NCBI GenBank assembly: GCA_003001795.1 | Contig: PVNI01000015.1 | Coordinates: forward strand, 62,001-126,000 | Reading direction: 5' to 3' | Source: Actinomadura viridilutea | Lineage (GTDB): Bacteria; Actinomycetota; Actinomycetes; Streptosporangiales; Streptosporangiaceae | DNA length: 64,000 bases | Shown here: positions 18,414 through 26,826 of the stretch, in pieces | How positions within the stretch are numbered: the first letter of the stretch is position 1 | How the letters are laid out: each line of letters begins with the position of its first letter | Program-made: the position numbers and the translations under genes | Notes under the pieces: model-generated | Database searches by the model: none | The model's input: only the letters and a program-made list of their open reading frames with translations | What the model was told of the DNA's origin: nothing

Positions 18414-19250
18414 GTGCGGCGCTACGCATTCCTGGACCACGACGGCCCCATCCCGTTCGCGCACCGCGGCGGGGCCGCCGACCGCCCGGAGAACTCCATG
18501 GCCGCCTTCCAGCGCGCGGTCGACCTCGGCTACCGCTACCTGGAGACCGACGCGCACGCCACCGCCGACGGCGTCGTCGTGGCGTTCCACGACCGCACCC
18601 TGGACCGGGTCACCGACCGCCGCGGCGCCATCGCCCGCCTCCCCTACTCCGAGGTCGCCAAGGCCCGCATCCACGGCACCGAACCCATCCCCCGCCTGGA
18701 GGACCTGCTCGGCTCCTTCCCCGAAGCCCGGTTCAACATCGACCTCAAGGACGCCCCCGTCATCGACCCCCTCGCCCGCACCCTGCACCGCACCAAGGCG
18801 TGGGACCGGGTCTGCATCACCTCGTTCTCCACCCGGCGGCTGGCCCAGCTGCGCGCCCGCCTGCCCCTGTTCACCGACAAGGACGTGTGCATGTCGCTCG
18901 GCCCCCGCGGCGTCATGGCGCTGCGCGCCAAGTCCTACGGGGGCCCCGCCGCCAAACTGGTCCGCCTGGCCGCCACCGGCATCGCGTGCGCCCAGGTGCC
19001 CTACGGCCTGGGCCCGGTCCCGTTCGTCACCGAGTCGTTCGTCGCCCAGGCGCACGAGCTGGGGCTGCAGGTGCACGCCTGGACCGTCAACGACCCCGTC
19101 GAGATGCATCGGCTGCTCGACCTCGGCGTCGACGGCATCATGACCGACGACCTGATCGCCCTGCGCGACGTCATGACCGCCCGCGGCCTCTGGCGCCCCC
19201 ACCGGCACGGGCGGACCGGGGCGCGCCGCGACGTCAGCCCGGCGAGCTGA
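18414..19250 (+). CDS. glpQ: Glycerophosphodiester phosphodiesterase
   Basis: Hydrolyses glycerophosphodiesters to glycerol 3-phosphate and an alcohol. The 278-residue TIM barrel shows the catalytic set FAHRGGAADRPENSMAAF (His, Arg, Glu, Asn), YLETDAHATADGVVVAFHD (metal-binding Glu/Asp and the second His) and FNIDLKD. No signal peptide is present, so it acts in the cytoplasm. The GTG at 18414 follows a CATAAT box by six bases, with no ribosome binding site, suggesting a leaderless transcript. Confidence 0.92.
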   Translation: MRRYAFLDHDGPIPFAHRGGAADRPENSMAAFQRAVDLGYRYLETDAHATADGVVVAFHDRTLDRVTDRRGAIARLPYSEVAKARIHGTEPIPRLEDLLGSFPEARFNIDLKDAPVIDPLARTLHRTKAWDRVCITSFSTRRLAQLRARLPLFTDKDVCMSLGPRGVMALRAKSYGGPAAKLVRLAATGIACAQVPYGLGPVPFVTESFVAQAHELGLQVHAWTVNDPVEMHRLLDLGVDGIMTDDLIALRDVMTARGLWRPHRHGRTGARRDVSPAS

Positions 19251-19340
19251 ACGACGAACCGACGGCGAGGCCCGCCGCGGCCGTTCCATGGCCGTTGACG
19301 CGCTTTCGGGCGTTCTGATGACCCGTCCCGGGCGGCGGCC

Positions 19341-19587
19341 ACGTGGATCTGCGGGCGCCCCTCAGCGACCCAGGGCTCACCAGATTGGAGTCAAGCCGCT
19401 CCCCGAAAAGCCCCGCTCGCCCGGCCGGACACCCGGACAGCACTCGCCACCACCCTGCTCGAGCGGCCCCCGGCCCGTCGTCGAAGGGCTTCCGCAAGCC
19501 TCCCCATTCGCACGTCCTCTGGGACGTTCCCGGGGCTACCGGTGCGCTCGAGGGCGGAGCCGAGCAGAGCGCATCCTCAGCGACTGA
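19341..19587 (+). pseudogene. Decayed C-terminal fragment of a cytochrome P450
   Basis: The last third matches the end of the intact P450 gene at 35838: KPPHSHVLWDVPGATGALEGG here versus KPPHLHVLWDVPGATGALDGG there. Upstream, VDLRAPLSDPG and SPARPAG parallel FDVRRANLSDH and GAPLARL, but the heme-cysteine region is lost to indels. It overlaps the antitoxin's last codons on the other strand. Similarity is lower than for the other duplicated fragments, so this copy is probably older. Confidence 0.8.
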
Positions 19588-19891
19588 ACCCGGGACGACG
19601 CGGCGGACCGCTCGGCGGGCGGTACTGGGCCGCGATGCGGAACGCGTCGGGGCGGGGCTGCGGCGCCGGCGCCGACTGCGGCTCCTGCCGTTCCTCCACC
19701 ACGGACGAGCCGCTCTGGATGAGGTGGAGCCGCCCCTCCTTCAGGCTCTCCAGCAGTTCGAGGTCCTCGGCGGACACCAGGGCCGCCATGACCTTCCCCC
19801 GCCGGGTGAGCGCGATCCGCTCCCCGGAGTAGGCGACCCGGTTCACCAGGTCGGCGAACTCCGCGCGTGCCTGCGTCACCGGCTTCTCCAC
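19577..19891 (-). CDS. Phd/YefM-family antitoxin, no toxin partner
   Basis: A 104-residue protein whose first about 55 residues are a Phd/YefM DNA-binding fold (VTQARAEFADLVNRVAYSGERIALTRRGKVMAALVS, LELLESLKEGR). The C-terminal half is Pro/Gln-rich and may be the toxin-binding or a disordered tail. No RelE/Doc/VapC-like toxin gene is on either side: the flanks are the P450 fragment and a divergent ClpP gene. It is therefore an orphan antitoxin, perhaps acting as a repressor. The GTG start has a TAAGAT box six bases upstream. Confidence 0.82.
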   Translation of the reverse strand: MEKPVTQARAEFADLVNRVAYSGERIALTRRGKVMAALVSAEDLELLESLKEGRLHLIQSGSSVVEERQEPQSAPAPQPRPDAFRIAAQYRPPSGPPRRPGFSR

Positions 19892-19938
19892 GTGTTCATC
19901 TTACGGCGAACTTCGCTGGCCCCCTCCCCCGCCGGAAT

Positions 19939-19969
19939 GTACGCTCAGCACATTACGTACAGAATGTAC
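19939..19969. promoter_or_regulatory. TGTAC/GTACA operator cluster before clpP
   Basis: Three half sites occur in 31 bases: TGTAC at 19939-19943 and the palindrome GTACA-GAA-TGTAC at 19957-19969. They sit between the divergent antitoxin and clpP genes, 20-50 bases before the clpP start. The arrangement suggests a dimeric repressor; the adjacent Phd-type antitoxin is a natural candidate. Confidence 0.5.
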
Positions 19970-19988
19970 AGATGATCTTGGAGGGTCG

Positions 19989-20642
19989 ATGCGCGCACGG
20001 CTCGGCTGGGGGACGGACGGGGAGCGGCCGGACGGGCCCCCGACGTACATGGGGCGCAGTCAGACGGCGGTGGACGTGCCGCGGCTGCTGGGGCAGGAGC
20101 AGCTGTTCCAGCGGCTGCTCGACCAGCGGATCCTGTTCGTCGGGCAAGAGATCGACGACGACCTGGCCAACCGGGTCTGCGCGCAGCTTCTGCTGCTGGC
20201 CGCGCAGGACCCGCACCGGGACATCACCGTCTACATCAACTCCCCCGGCGGCGTGGTCGACGCCGGAATGGCGATCTACGACATGATGCAGTTCGTGCCC
20301 AACGACGTGGCCACCGTCGCGCTGGGCTTGGCCGCGTCCATGGCGCAGACGCTGCTGTGCGCCGGCGCCCCCGGCAAGCGCTACGCGCTGCGGCACGCCC
20401 GGGTGATGATGCACCAGCCGCACGGCGGCATCGGCGGCACCGCCTCCGACATCAAGATCCAGGCCGAGCAGTCGCTGTACCTGAAGCGGAGCCTGGCCGA
20501 GCTGCACGCCCGGCACACCGGGCAGCCGCTGGAGCGCATCCAGGCCGACTCCGACCGGGACCGCTGGTTCACCGCCGAGCAGGCCCGCGAGTACGGGTTC
20601 GTCGATCACGTCGTCGACAGCACCGACCAGGTGGGGACCTGA
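19989..20642 (+). CDS. clpP: ClpP-family serine protease
   Basis: A 217-residue ClpP-like peptidase. The catalytic serine is Ser117 (LGLAASMAQTLL), the histidine His142 (RVMMHQPHGG), and the aspartate lies in DSDRDRWF. The handle region (IKIQAEQSLYLKRSL) and ring contacts (LFVGQEIDDDLANRVCAQLL) are standard. It works with a Clp ATPase that is not encoded here; actinomycetes usually have several ClpPs, and this single gene with a long N-terminal leader is not part of the tandem clpP1P2 operon. The ATG has GGAGGG three bases further than usual upstream (19980-19985). Confidence 0.92.
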   Translation: MRARLGWGTDGERPDGPPTYMGRSQTAVDVPRLLGQEQLFQRLLDQRILFVGQEIDDDLANRVCAQLLLLAAQDPHRDITVYINSPGGVVDAGMAIYDMMQFVPNDVATVALGLAASMAQTLLCAGAPGKRYALRHARVMMHQPHGGIGGTASDIKIQAEQSLYLKRSLAELHARHTGQPLERIQADSDRDRWFTAEQAREYGFVDHVVDSTDQVGT

Positions 20643-21408
20643 GGGCCCCCTCCACGGGCTGAGAGCCATGTACGCGCTCCTCTTGTGCGCCCACCGCACC
20701 CTCGGGACGGCTCTACGCAGTTGAGCCTCCACAACGGCCGTTGAGCAGCCGCTCGTAGGGCTCGGTTCCCTTAGCAACGCAACGGAGGGCTGCCTCACAG
20801 CGCTGCTGGGGACGCCTTGGAGGGGAGGACTACCTGCGTCGGTGCCCCCCAGCGGTGCCCGCCACGCGGCCATGCCAAGCTCACCCGGCTCGCCACCCGT
20901 CCGCCAGGGCCCGCCCCGACTCCGGCGCAATCCGTGACGTGATGGGGTGCTGCTGCCACGAGGGTGTCGGAGCCGCTGTGGGGCCCGGACAGAGGCCGGC
21001 CGGCCTTGAGAGGAGGGCTACCTGCGTGGCCTACGCGGTGACGGCGACGTGACAACCGCGAGGGGTGTCGGGTGGCCGCGAGGGCGCGGATCTGGCGCAC
21101 TGGCCGGTGATCGGGGTGTTCAGGGGCGCGGTCACCGGACCGAAGGGCCAGGCGCGGAAGATCACGCGGTTACGGCGGGTAGGTGACGGTGCTCCCTGGC
21201 CCGCCACTGGTCGCGGTCATGGCTCAAGTGGCGGCGGACATCGATGGTCAGCGGTGCTGAACCGACGCTCAGGCGCTGAATGCGGCTGGTCGGCCACCCC
21301 CGGGCAACCGCAGTTCCCTGCGTCCCGGGATGAGGTTCGCCGGGTCGAACATTTCTGGCAGGCGGTCCGGCGAGCCGTAAACAGCAGGGTTGGAACGGCC
21401 CGACGACG
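20643..21408. other. Intergenic region with an imperfect direct repeat
   Basis: 766 bases without a gene I can support. Two related stretches of about 24 bases, CCTTGGAGGGGAGGACTACC at 20815-20834 and CCTTGAGAGGAGGGCTACC at 21004-21022, both continue TGCGT and lie 189 bases apart. Reading frames on both strands are short and show no known domain. It may hold decayed genes. Confidence 0.4.
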
Positions 21409-21434
21409 GGAATCTTGAGACGGTCAGCTGCGTT
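21409..21434 (+). promoter_or_regulatory. Sigma-R-type promoter of rbpA (GGAAT-N18-GTT)
   Basis: GGAAT at 21409-21413 and GTT at 21432-21434 are separated by exactly 18 bases, the consensus of the thiol-stress ECF factor sigma-R/SigH. It lies about 40 bases before the rbpA start codon. In Streptomyces coelicolor rbpA is known to be sigma-R dependent. Confidence 0.75.
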
Positions 21435-21475
21435 GGTCAGGACGAGACCGCAAGCCGTCTGGGAGGCACGTGACG

Positions 21476-21820
21476 ATGGCCGAGCGCGCACTTCGCGGCA
21501 CCCGACTCGGAGCGACGAGCTACGAGAACGATCGGAACACCGATCTGGCTCCCCGCCAGGAGGTGGACTACACCTGCTCCCGGGGCCACCGGTTCACCGT
21601 GACGCTCGCGGCCGAGGCCGAAGTGCCGATGACCTGGGAATGCCGCAACTGCGGCGCGACCGCACTGCGCGTCGACGGTGAAGCGCCCCAGACGAAGAAG
21701 GGCAAGCCGCCGCGCACCCACTGGGACATGCTCATGGAGCGCCGCACGGTGGAGGATCTCGAGGAGGTCTTGGCGGAGCGTCTGGCGATCCTGCGGGCCA
21801 GCCGCAAGAAGTCCGCCTGA
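21476..21820 (+). CDS. rbpA: RNA polymerase-binding protein RbpA
   Basis: A 114-residue actinobacterial transcription factor that binds the principal sigma factor and stabilises open complexes. The sequence has the core LRGTRLGATSYENDRN, the zinc-binding YTCSRGHRF ... WECRNCG (Cys, His, Cys, Cys) and the sigma-interaction tail KKGKPPRTHWDMLMERRTV. The ATG at 21476 is preferred over the GTG six bases earlier because GGGAGG is nine bases upstream. An exact sigma-R promoter precedes it and a perfect hairpin follows. Confidence 0.97.
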   Translation: MAERALRGTRLGATSYENDRNTDLAPRQEVDYTCSRGHRFTVTLAAEAEVPMTWECRNCGATALRVDGEAPQTKKGKPPRTHWDMLMERRTVEDLEEVLAERLAILRASRKKSA

Positions 21821-21840
21821 CCCCGCTCCGGCTCGGATGC

Positions 21841-21873
21841 GGTCCGTGCCGTCGCTCCCGGACGGCACGGACC
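21841..21873 (+). terminator. Hairpin terminator after rbpA
   Basis: Perfect 13-base arms, GGTCCGTGCCGTC at 21841-21853 and its complement at 21861-21873, with a seven-base loop. It lies between the convergent rbpA and fxsA genes and could serve both. Confidence 0.85.
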
Positions 21874-21922
21874 CGCTCCCGGCACGGCGTTCATCAACGG
21901 TCTCGCCCCTGCCGTCCGCGTA

Positions 21923-22465
21923 TCAGCGCGTGCCGCGGACGTCGACTTCTCCGCTGCCGCCGCCGTCGTCGTCCTTGATGACCTCTCCCCGGACCACCGT
22001 TCCGCGGGGCGTCGCGGTCGCGTCGGCCGCGCCGAAGGGGTCGCGGACGGCGAAGCGGCCCAGGGGGTCCCCCATGCCCGGCGGGTACACGCCCGCGGCG
22101 TGGACGCGGCGGGCCACATAGGCGCCGAGCAGCCGCCGCACCAGGGGACGCGTGAACGGGAGCACGAACGCCAGACCGACCAGGTCGGTGGCGAATCCGG
22201 GCAGGAGCAGCAGCATTCCGCCGAGCAGGACCAGCGCGGTGTCGGCGGGTTCCCGGCCGGGCGCGCGGCCGCGGCCGAGGATCTCCTGCAGGTCCCGCCA
22301 GGCGCGCCGTCCCTCGCGGCGGACGATCCAGCCGCCCAGCAGGCCGCCGGCCGCCAGCAGCCCGACCGTCCACCAGGGGCCGATCGCCTGTCCGACCTGG
22401 ACGACCAGGACGATCTCCAGGATCGGCATCAGCAGGAACGCCAGAACCAGTACGAGCGGCAGCAT
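21923..22465 (-). CDS. fxsA: FxsA-family membrane protein
   Basis: A 180-residue membrane protein with hydrophobic segments at about 2-24, 28-46 and 75-105. The signatures PILEIVLVVQVGQAIGPWWT and LVLLGGMLLLLPGFATDLVG are those of FxsA, known in E. coli for lowering exclusion of phage T7 by F plasmids. The tail (about 125-180) is polar and Gly/Asp-rich. The cellular role is unclear. It sits between rbpA and the ppm-lnt pair. Confidence 0.9.
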   Translation of the reverse strand: MLPLVLVLAFLLMPILEIVLVVQVGQAIGPWWTVGLLAAGGLLGGWIVRREGRRAWRDLQEILGRGRAPGREPADTALVLLGGMLLLLPGFATDLVGLAFVLPFTRPLVRRLLGAYVARRVHAAGVYPPGMGDPLGRFAVRDPFGAADATATPRGTVVRGEVIKDDDGGGSGEVDVRGTR

Positions 22466-22597
22466 TGCTCCATCTTCACCTAGGCGGTCGGCCCTTCTGC
22501 TGTGTCAACGCCAGGGCGGCGGCGAACGTTTCCACTCGCGGCCTCGGGGTTTCGCCCTCGAGGTCCTCGAACGGAGCCGCGAGGCCCTGGGGCGGCG

Positions 22598-23344
22598 TCA
22601 GCGGGGTCGGCGGAGCTTGCCCAGGCGTTCGCGCGCGCCCCACTGGGTGATCCGCCACATGGCCTCGACCATGATGTCGCGGTTCATCTTGCTGGCGCCG
22701 TGGGTGCGCTCGACGAAGGTGATGGGGACCTCCACGACCCGCAGCCCCTCGCGCAGCGCCCGCAGCGCCAGGTCGATCTGGAACACATATCCCCGCGAGT
22801 CGACGTCGTCCAGGCCGATCTTCTCCAGGGTGGCGGCGCGGAAGGCGCGGTAGCCGCCGGTGGAGTCGTGCAGCGGCACGCCGAGCATGAGGCGGGCGTA
22901 GGTGTTGGCGCCGCGGGAGAGCACCTCGCGGCGCAGCGGCCAGTTGCGGACCCGGCCGCCTGGCACCCACCGGGCGCCGATCACCAGGTCGGCGTCGGTG
23001 AGGGCGTCGAGCAGGCGGGGCAGCTCCTCGGGCTGGTGGGAGCCGTCGGCGTCCATTTCGACCATGACGTCGTAGCCGCGGTCGAGGGCCCAGCGGAATC
23101 CGGCGATGTAGGCGGCGCCCAGGCCGTTCTTGGCGGTGCGGTGCAGCACGTTGATCTGCTCGTCGGCCGCGGCCATGGCGTCGGCGACCTTGCCGGTGCC
23201 GTCGGGGCTGTTGTCGTCGACCACCAGGACGTCCACCGACGGAACGGCCTCGCGGACCCGGCCGACCAGGCGCTCGATGTTGTCGCGCTCGTTGTAGGTG
23301 GGCACGATGACCAGCACCCGGCCGAGCTCGGCTGGGATCTCCAT
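22598..23344 (-). CDS. Polyprenol-phosphate mannose synthase (Ppm)
   Basis: A 248-residue GT2 glycosyltransferase that moves mannose from GDP-mannose to polyprenyl phosphate for lipoglycans and glycoproteins. Motifs: VIVPTYNERDNIERL, DVLVVDDNSPDGTG, VMVEMDADGSHQPEELPRLL and the GGYRAFRAATLEKI segment. No membrane anchor is present. The gene starts five bases after lnt stops, so the pair is co-expressed; in Mycobacterium tuberculosis the two are fused as Rv2051c. Confidence 0.92.
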   Translation of the reverse strand: MEIPAELGRVLVIVPTYNERDNIERLVGRVREAVPSVDVLVVDDNSPDGTGKVADAMAAADEQINVLHRTAKNGLGAAYIAGFRWALDRGYDVMVEMDADGSHQPEELPRLLDALTDADLVIGARWVPGGRVRNWPLRREVLSRGANTYARLMLGVPLHDSTGGYRAFRAATLEKIGLDDVDSRGYVFQIDLALRALREGLRVVEVPITFVERTHGASKMNRDIMVEAMWRITQWGARERLGKLRRPR

Positions 23345-23349
23345 CGGTG

Positions 23350-24954
23350 TCAGTTCCCCTCGTTTCCTCTGGCGGTTGTTGCGGCGGCCGCCACGACCGC
23401 CCCCACGGCCGCGAGCACCAGCGCCCATTCGGGGGCGGCGCCCAGGCGGTCGGCCACCGTCCGCGACGTGCGCGCCGGCACCGCGGCGACGTGCATGTCG
23501 GGGACGAACTCCCGCGACCGGTAGACCATCCGGCCGTCCGGGGCGACGATCGCGCTGATGCCGCTCGTCGCCGCGACCAAGATCGTACGGCCGTGCTCGA
23601 CCGCCCGCAGCCGGGACATCGCGATCTGCTGCGGCGGCAGGCTGGTGCGGCCATAGGTGGCGTTGTTGGTCTGCACGACCAGCAGGGAGCCCGCGGACAC
23701 GTCGCGGACCTCCTTGTCGTAGGCGACCTCGAAGCAGATGACGTCGCCGATCGTGGTCGGTCCGAGCCGCATGACGCCGGAGCGGGTGCCCTTGGCGAAG
23801 TCGCGGGGGATGCGTTCGAACCGGCTGATCAGCTTGGTGAGCAGCGGCCGGAACGGCAGGTACTCCCCGAACGGGACGGGGTGCCGCTTGACGTAGTAGT
23901 CGCCGGGACCGGTGCGGGGGTCCCAGACGATGCCGCGGTTTTCGACCTGCCGCCCGTCGGGGGTGTCGACCAGGGCGCCGACGAGCACCGGCACGCCGAT
24001 GTCCTTCACGGCGGCGTCGATGGCCGCGTAGGCGTCGGGCTCGGCGAACGGGTCCAGGTCGCTGGCGTTCTCCGGCCACACCACCAGTTCGGGGCGGGGC
24101 AGCCGGCCCTCGCGGACGCGGGCGGCCAGTTCGTGCGTGCGGCGGACGTGGTTGTTCAGGACGGCCTTGCGCTGCCCGAGGAAGTCCAGGCCGAGCCGGG
24201 GCACGTTGCCCTGGATGACGGCGACGGTGACGGGCTTGCCGTCCGCGGGCGTCGGGATCAGGAAGGCGCCGCCGACGACGGCGACGAGCCCCGCCAGCGC
24301 GACGCTCACGGGCCGGGCGGCGTCCCGGGGGCGGCGGGGCGTCCGGGCGACCGCGACGACGGCGTAGGCGGCAAGCGCGCCGGCGAGGGCGGTGAGGAAG
24401 CTCACCAGCGGCGCGCCGCCGACCGCCGCCCACGGGGTGAACGGGGAGGCGGTCTGGCTGAACGCCAGCCGCGCCCAGGGGAAGCCGCCGAACGGGACGC
24501 GCCCGCGCAGCGCCTCCTGGGCCACCCACACCGCGGCGATCCACACCGGCCAGCCGGGCAGGCGGGAGACGAGGGCGATGCCCGCGCCCATCGGGACCCA
24601 GTAGAGGGCCTGGATCAGGCTGAGCACGATCCACCCGTCGGGGCCGACCTTGGCGATGCCCTCCAGCACCGGGACGAAGAACGCGGCGCCGGCGACGAAT
24701 CCCAGCCAGGCGCCGGTGCGGGCGGGCAGCCCGCGCAGCGCCAGGGCGAGCAGGGCGACGCCGACGGGCGCCAGGGGCGTCAGGTCGATGGGCGGGAACG
24801 CCGACCACAGGGCGAGGCCCCCGGTGACCGCCAGCAGGAGGCGGGGCCAGCCGGCCCGGCCGCCGCGGCGCAGCCCGGCCAGGCGGCCCGGACGCGCGGC
24901 CTGGGCCGTGCCGGACGCGGCCGCCGTCCGTTCCGGGAGAGTGTCCTGCGCCAC
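23350..24954 (-). CDS. lnt: Apolipoprotein N-acyltransferase
   Basis: Adds the third acyl chain to the lipoprotein N-terminal cysteine. The 534-residue protein has about seven hydrophobic helices in the first 200 residues, then a nitrilase-fold domain with the catalytic triad: Glu (ELVVWPENASD), Lys (YYVKRHPVPFGEYLPF) and Cys (IGDVICFEVAY). The GTG at 24954 is chosen because GAGGAG is six bases upstream, whereas ATGs further up (25068, 25206) have none. The upstream frame is then untranslated sequence. It is coupled to the Ppm gene. Confidence 0.93.
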   Translation of the reverse strand: MAQDTLPERTAAASGTAQAARPGRLAGLRRGGRAGWPRLLLAVTGGLALWSAFPPIDLTPLAPVGVALLALALRGLPARTGAWLGFVAGAAFFVPVLEGIAKVGPDGWIVLSLIQALYWVPMGAGIALVSRLPGWPVWIAAVWVAQEALRGRVPFGGFPWARLAFSQTASPFTPWAAVGGAPLVSFLTALAGALAAYAVVAVARTPRRPRDAARPVSVALAGLVAVVGGAFLIPTPADGKPVTVAVIQGNVPRLGLDFLGQRKAVLNNHVRRTHELAARVREGRLPRPELVVWPENASDLDPFAEPDAYAAIDAAVKDIGVPVLVGALVDTPDGRQVENRGIVWDPRTGPGDYYVKRHPVPFGEYLPFRPLLTKLISRFERIPRDFAKGTRSGVMRLGPTTIGDVICFEVAYDKEVRDVSAGSLLVVQTNNATYGRTSLPPQQIAMSRLRAVEHGRTILVAATSGISAIVAPDGRMVYRSREFVPDMHVAAVPARTSRTVADRLGAAPEWALVLAAVGAVVAAAATTARGNEGN

Positions 24955-25618
24955 CGCCCGCTCCTCAGTCCTTGCGTTCCCCTGGCCGGAACGGTACCGG
25001 GCCGCCGGACCGGTGGCGACCTGGGCGGTCCCCTTTGTGCCTGGAACGTCCCGAGTAGGGGCTGACATGCGGTTTTTCAGCCGGTCCGCGGCGGTTGGAA
25101 GGGTGCGCGGGGTTCGGGACGCGCAAGGGATGGGCGGGGAATCCGGGCGTGCGGGGCCGAGCACGGAGGAGGGCCCGCGACATCCCTCGGGCCGGAGTCG
25201 TCCCACAGGCGGTGAGAACGCACGCTCCGTTTTCTAGTGGATGTCCGGGCCCTTCCCGGGTCCAAGCCCCCGACCGATCGGGCGGCCCCGCCGGGCGCGG
25301 CCCCGGGCAACGCACCTGGCTCGGGACGGGAGGCGACGCGCGTGCGCGATCCGCGCTCGTCCCCGTCGTGGCGCGGTGTCCGGTGGCGCCTCCGAGCGGC
25401 CGATCGGTGAGTCCCGTGCTGGACTGGTGCCAAACTACCGGCTTCGCGAGCTGTGTCAACCGCCTCGTGCGCTGCGACGATTCCGTGTCATCCCAGCTCA
25501 ACGCCATGATCGCGAGTGGGGGGAGATCGTGCCGCCCGTCCGGTCCGTCGCTCGATGCCGGATTCCGCGGATCAGGCCCGCGCCGCGCCCCGTCGCGGAC
25601 GCCGCCATCCGGCTCCGG
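24955..25618. other. Intergenic region without a recognisable gene
   Basis: 664 bases upstream of lnt and downstream of kal. Frames are open by base composition on several strands, but none shows a domain, a ribosome binding site or conserved start. A GC-rich palindromic patch CGGGCCCTTCCCGGGTCC lies near 25246. I see no RNA gene. Confidence 0.4.
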
Positions 25619-26014
25619 TCACCCCCGCGGCGGGGGGACGACGACGGTGCCGGTGGCGGTGACCGCGACGATCGGCTCGTCGAGCACCTCGGCGGCCGAC
25701 TCGCCCTTGTCGGGCCGGCCGCGGCACACCACGCGCGCCTCGAAGTCCAAGGTGCGGCTGCGGTTGCCGACGCGGGTGACGGTGGCGGTGGCCTCCAGCA
25801 CGTCCCCGGCCCGCACGGGCGCGCGGAACTGGACGTCGGAGTAGGAGGCGAACAGGCCCTCGTCGCCGTCGGTGCGGATGCACACCTCGGTGGCCACGTC
25901 CCCGAACATCGCCAGGACGTACGCGCCGTCCACCAGGTTTCCGGCGTAGTGGGCGTGCCCGTAGGGGACGTAGCGGCGGTGGGTGACGGTGAGTCCTACG
26001 CGTGGATCGCTCAC
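25619..26014 (-). CDS. kal: 3-aminobutyryl-CoA ammonia-lyase
   Basis: A 131-residue hotdog-fold enzyme that eliminates ammonia from 3-aminobutyryl-CoA to give crotonyl-CoA, the last specific step of lysine fermentation. The typical start TVTHRRYVPYGHAHYAGNLVDGAYVLAMFGDVATE and the SYSDVQFRAPVRAGD strand fit Kal and related small hotdog proteins. It overlaps kamE (the kal GTG and kamE TGA share bases 26012-26013), so it is translated together with the aminomutase. The assignment leans strongly on this context. Confidence 0.85.
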   Translation of the reverse strand: MSDPRVGLTVTHRRYVPYGHAHYAGNLVDGAYVLAMFGDVATEVCIRTDGDEGLFASYSDVQFRAPVRAGDVLEATATVTRVGNRSRTLDFEARVVCRGRPDKGESAAEVLDEPIVAVTATGTVVVPPPRG

Positions 26015-26826
26015 TGGGCGGCCTTTCTCGGCAGCAGGACGTGGACGAGGTAGCTGGCGACCTCCGACGGGGTGGTGCCCTTGCCGAAGATGCGGTCCAC
26101 CCCCAGCTCGTCGGCGGTGACGGTGTCGAAGCGGGGGCCGCCCACCACCAGCAGGGGGCGTCCCATGCCCGGTCCCACGGCGGTGGGGTATTCGGCGTGG
26201 AAGGCGGCGGCCATCTGCTTGGTGTTGTGCAGGTGGGCGTTGCGCTGGGTGACGACCTGCGACACCAGGACGGCGTCGGCGTTCTCGGCCTTGGCCCGCG
26301 CCACCAGCTCCTCCACGCTGACCTGGGCGCCCATGTTCACCACGTGGATCTCGCGGTAGTACTCCAGGCCCTTCTCCCCCGCGAAGCCCTTGACGTTGAG
26401 GATCGCGTCGATGCCGACGGTGTGGGCGTCGGTGCCGATGCAGGCGCCGACCACCACGAGGCGGCGGCCCAGCGCCGACCGGATCGCCAGGTTGACCTCC
26501 TGGGCGGTCAGCAGCGGGTATTCGCGTTCGGGCGGGGCGGGGATGCCCGCGTAGTCGATCAGATGGTTGACCCGTCCGTAGACGATGAAGAACGTGAAGT
26601 CGGGGCCCATCGCCTTGGAGTGCACCACGCTGGCCGGGTCCAGGCCCATCTTCTCGGCCAGCTGCAGCGCGGCGGCCTCGGCGCGCTTGCCGGCCGGCAC
26701 GGGCAGGGTGAACGACAGTTGCACCATCCCGTCGCCGGTCGTGTCGCCGTAGGGGCGGATGATCTGCCGGGTGTCGGCCTGCTCCGGGGTGTGGGCGGCG
26801 GTGGAGCCGGGAGCGGTCGCCGTCAT
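26011..26826 (-). CDS. kamE: Beta-lysine 5,6-aminomutase, beta (B12-binding) subunit
   Basis: A 271-residue subunit carrying adenosylcobalamin and the pyridoxal phosphate lysine. The cobalamin motif DxHxxG is Asp133-Ala-His135-Thr-Val-Gly138, and Lys146 (AILNVKGFAGEKG) aligns with the PLP-binding lysine of the clostridial enzyme. With KamD it moves the terminal amino group of beta-lysine to C5, giving 3,5-diaminohexanoate. The ATG at 26826 overlaps the kamD stop and has GAGGAGGTG six bases upstream. Confidence 0.95.
   Translation of the reverse strand: MTATAPGSTAAHTPEQADTRQIIRPYGDTTGDGMVQLSFTLPVPAGKRAEAAALQLAEKMGLDPASVVHSKAMGPDFTFFIVYGRVNHLIDYAGIPAPPEREYPLLTAQEVNLAIRSALGRRLVVVGACIGTDAHTVGIDAILNVKGFAGEKGLEYYREIHVVNMGAQVSVEELVARAKAENADAVLVSQVVTQRNAHLHNTKQMAAAFHAEYPTAVGPGMGRPLLVVGGPRFDTVTADELGVDRIFGKGTTPSEVASYLVHVLLPRKAAQ

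Noticed and set aside
19989..20642. Tandem clpP1-clpP2 operon
   Set aside because: Only one clpP-like gene is present and no clpX or second clpP follows.
24965..25507. Minus-strand gene upstream of lnt
   Set aside because: No ribosome binding site, no domain, and it overlaps the supported lnt leader.
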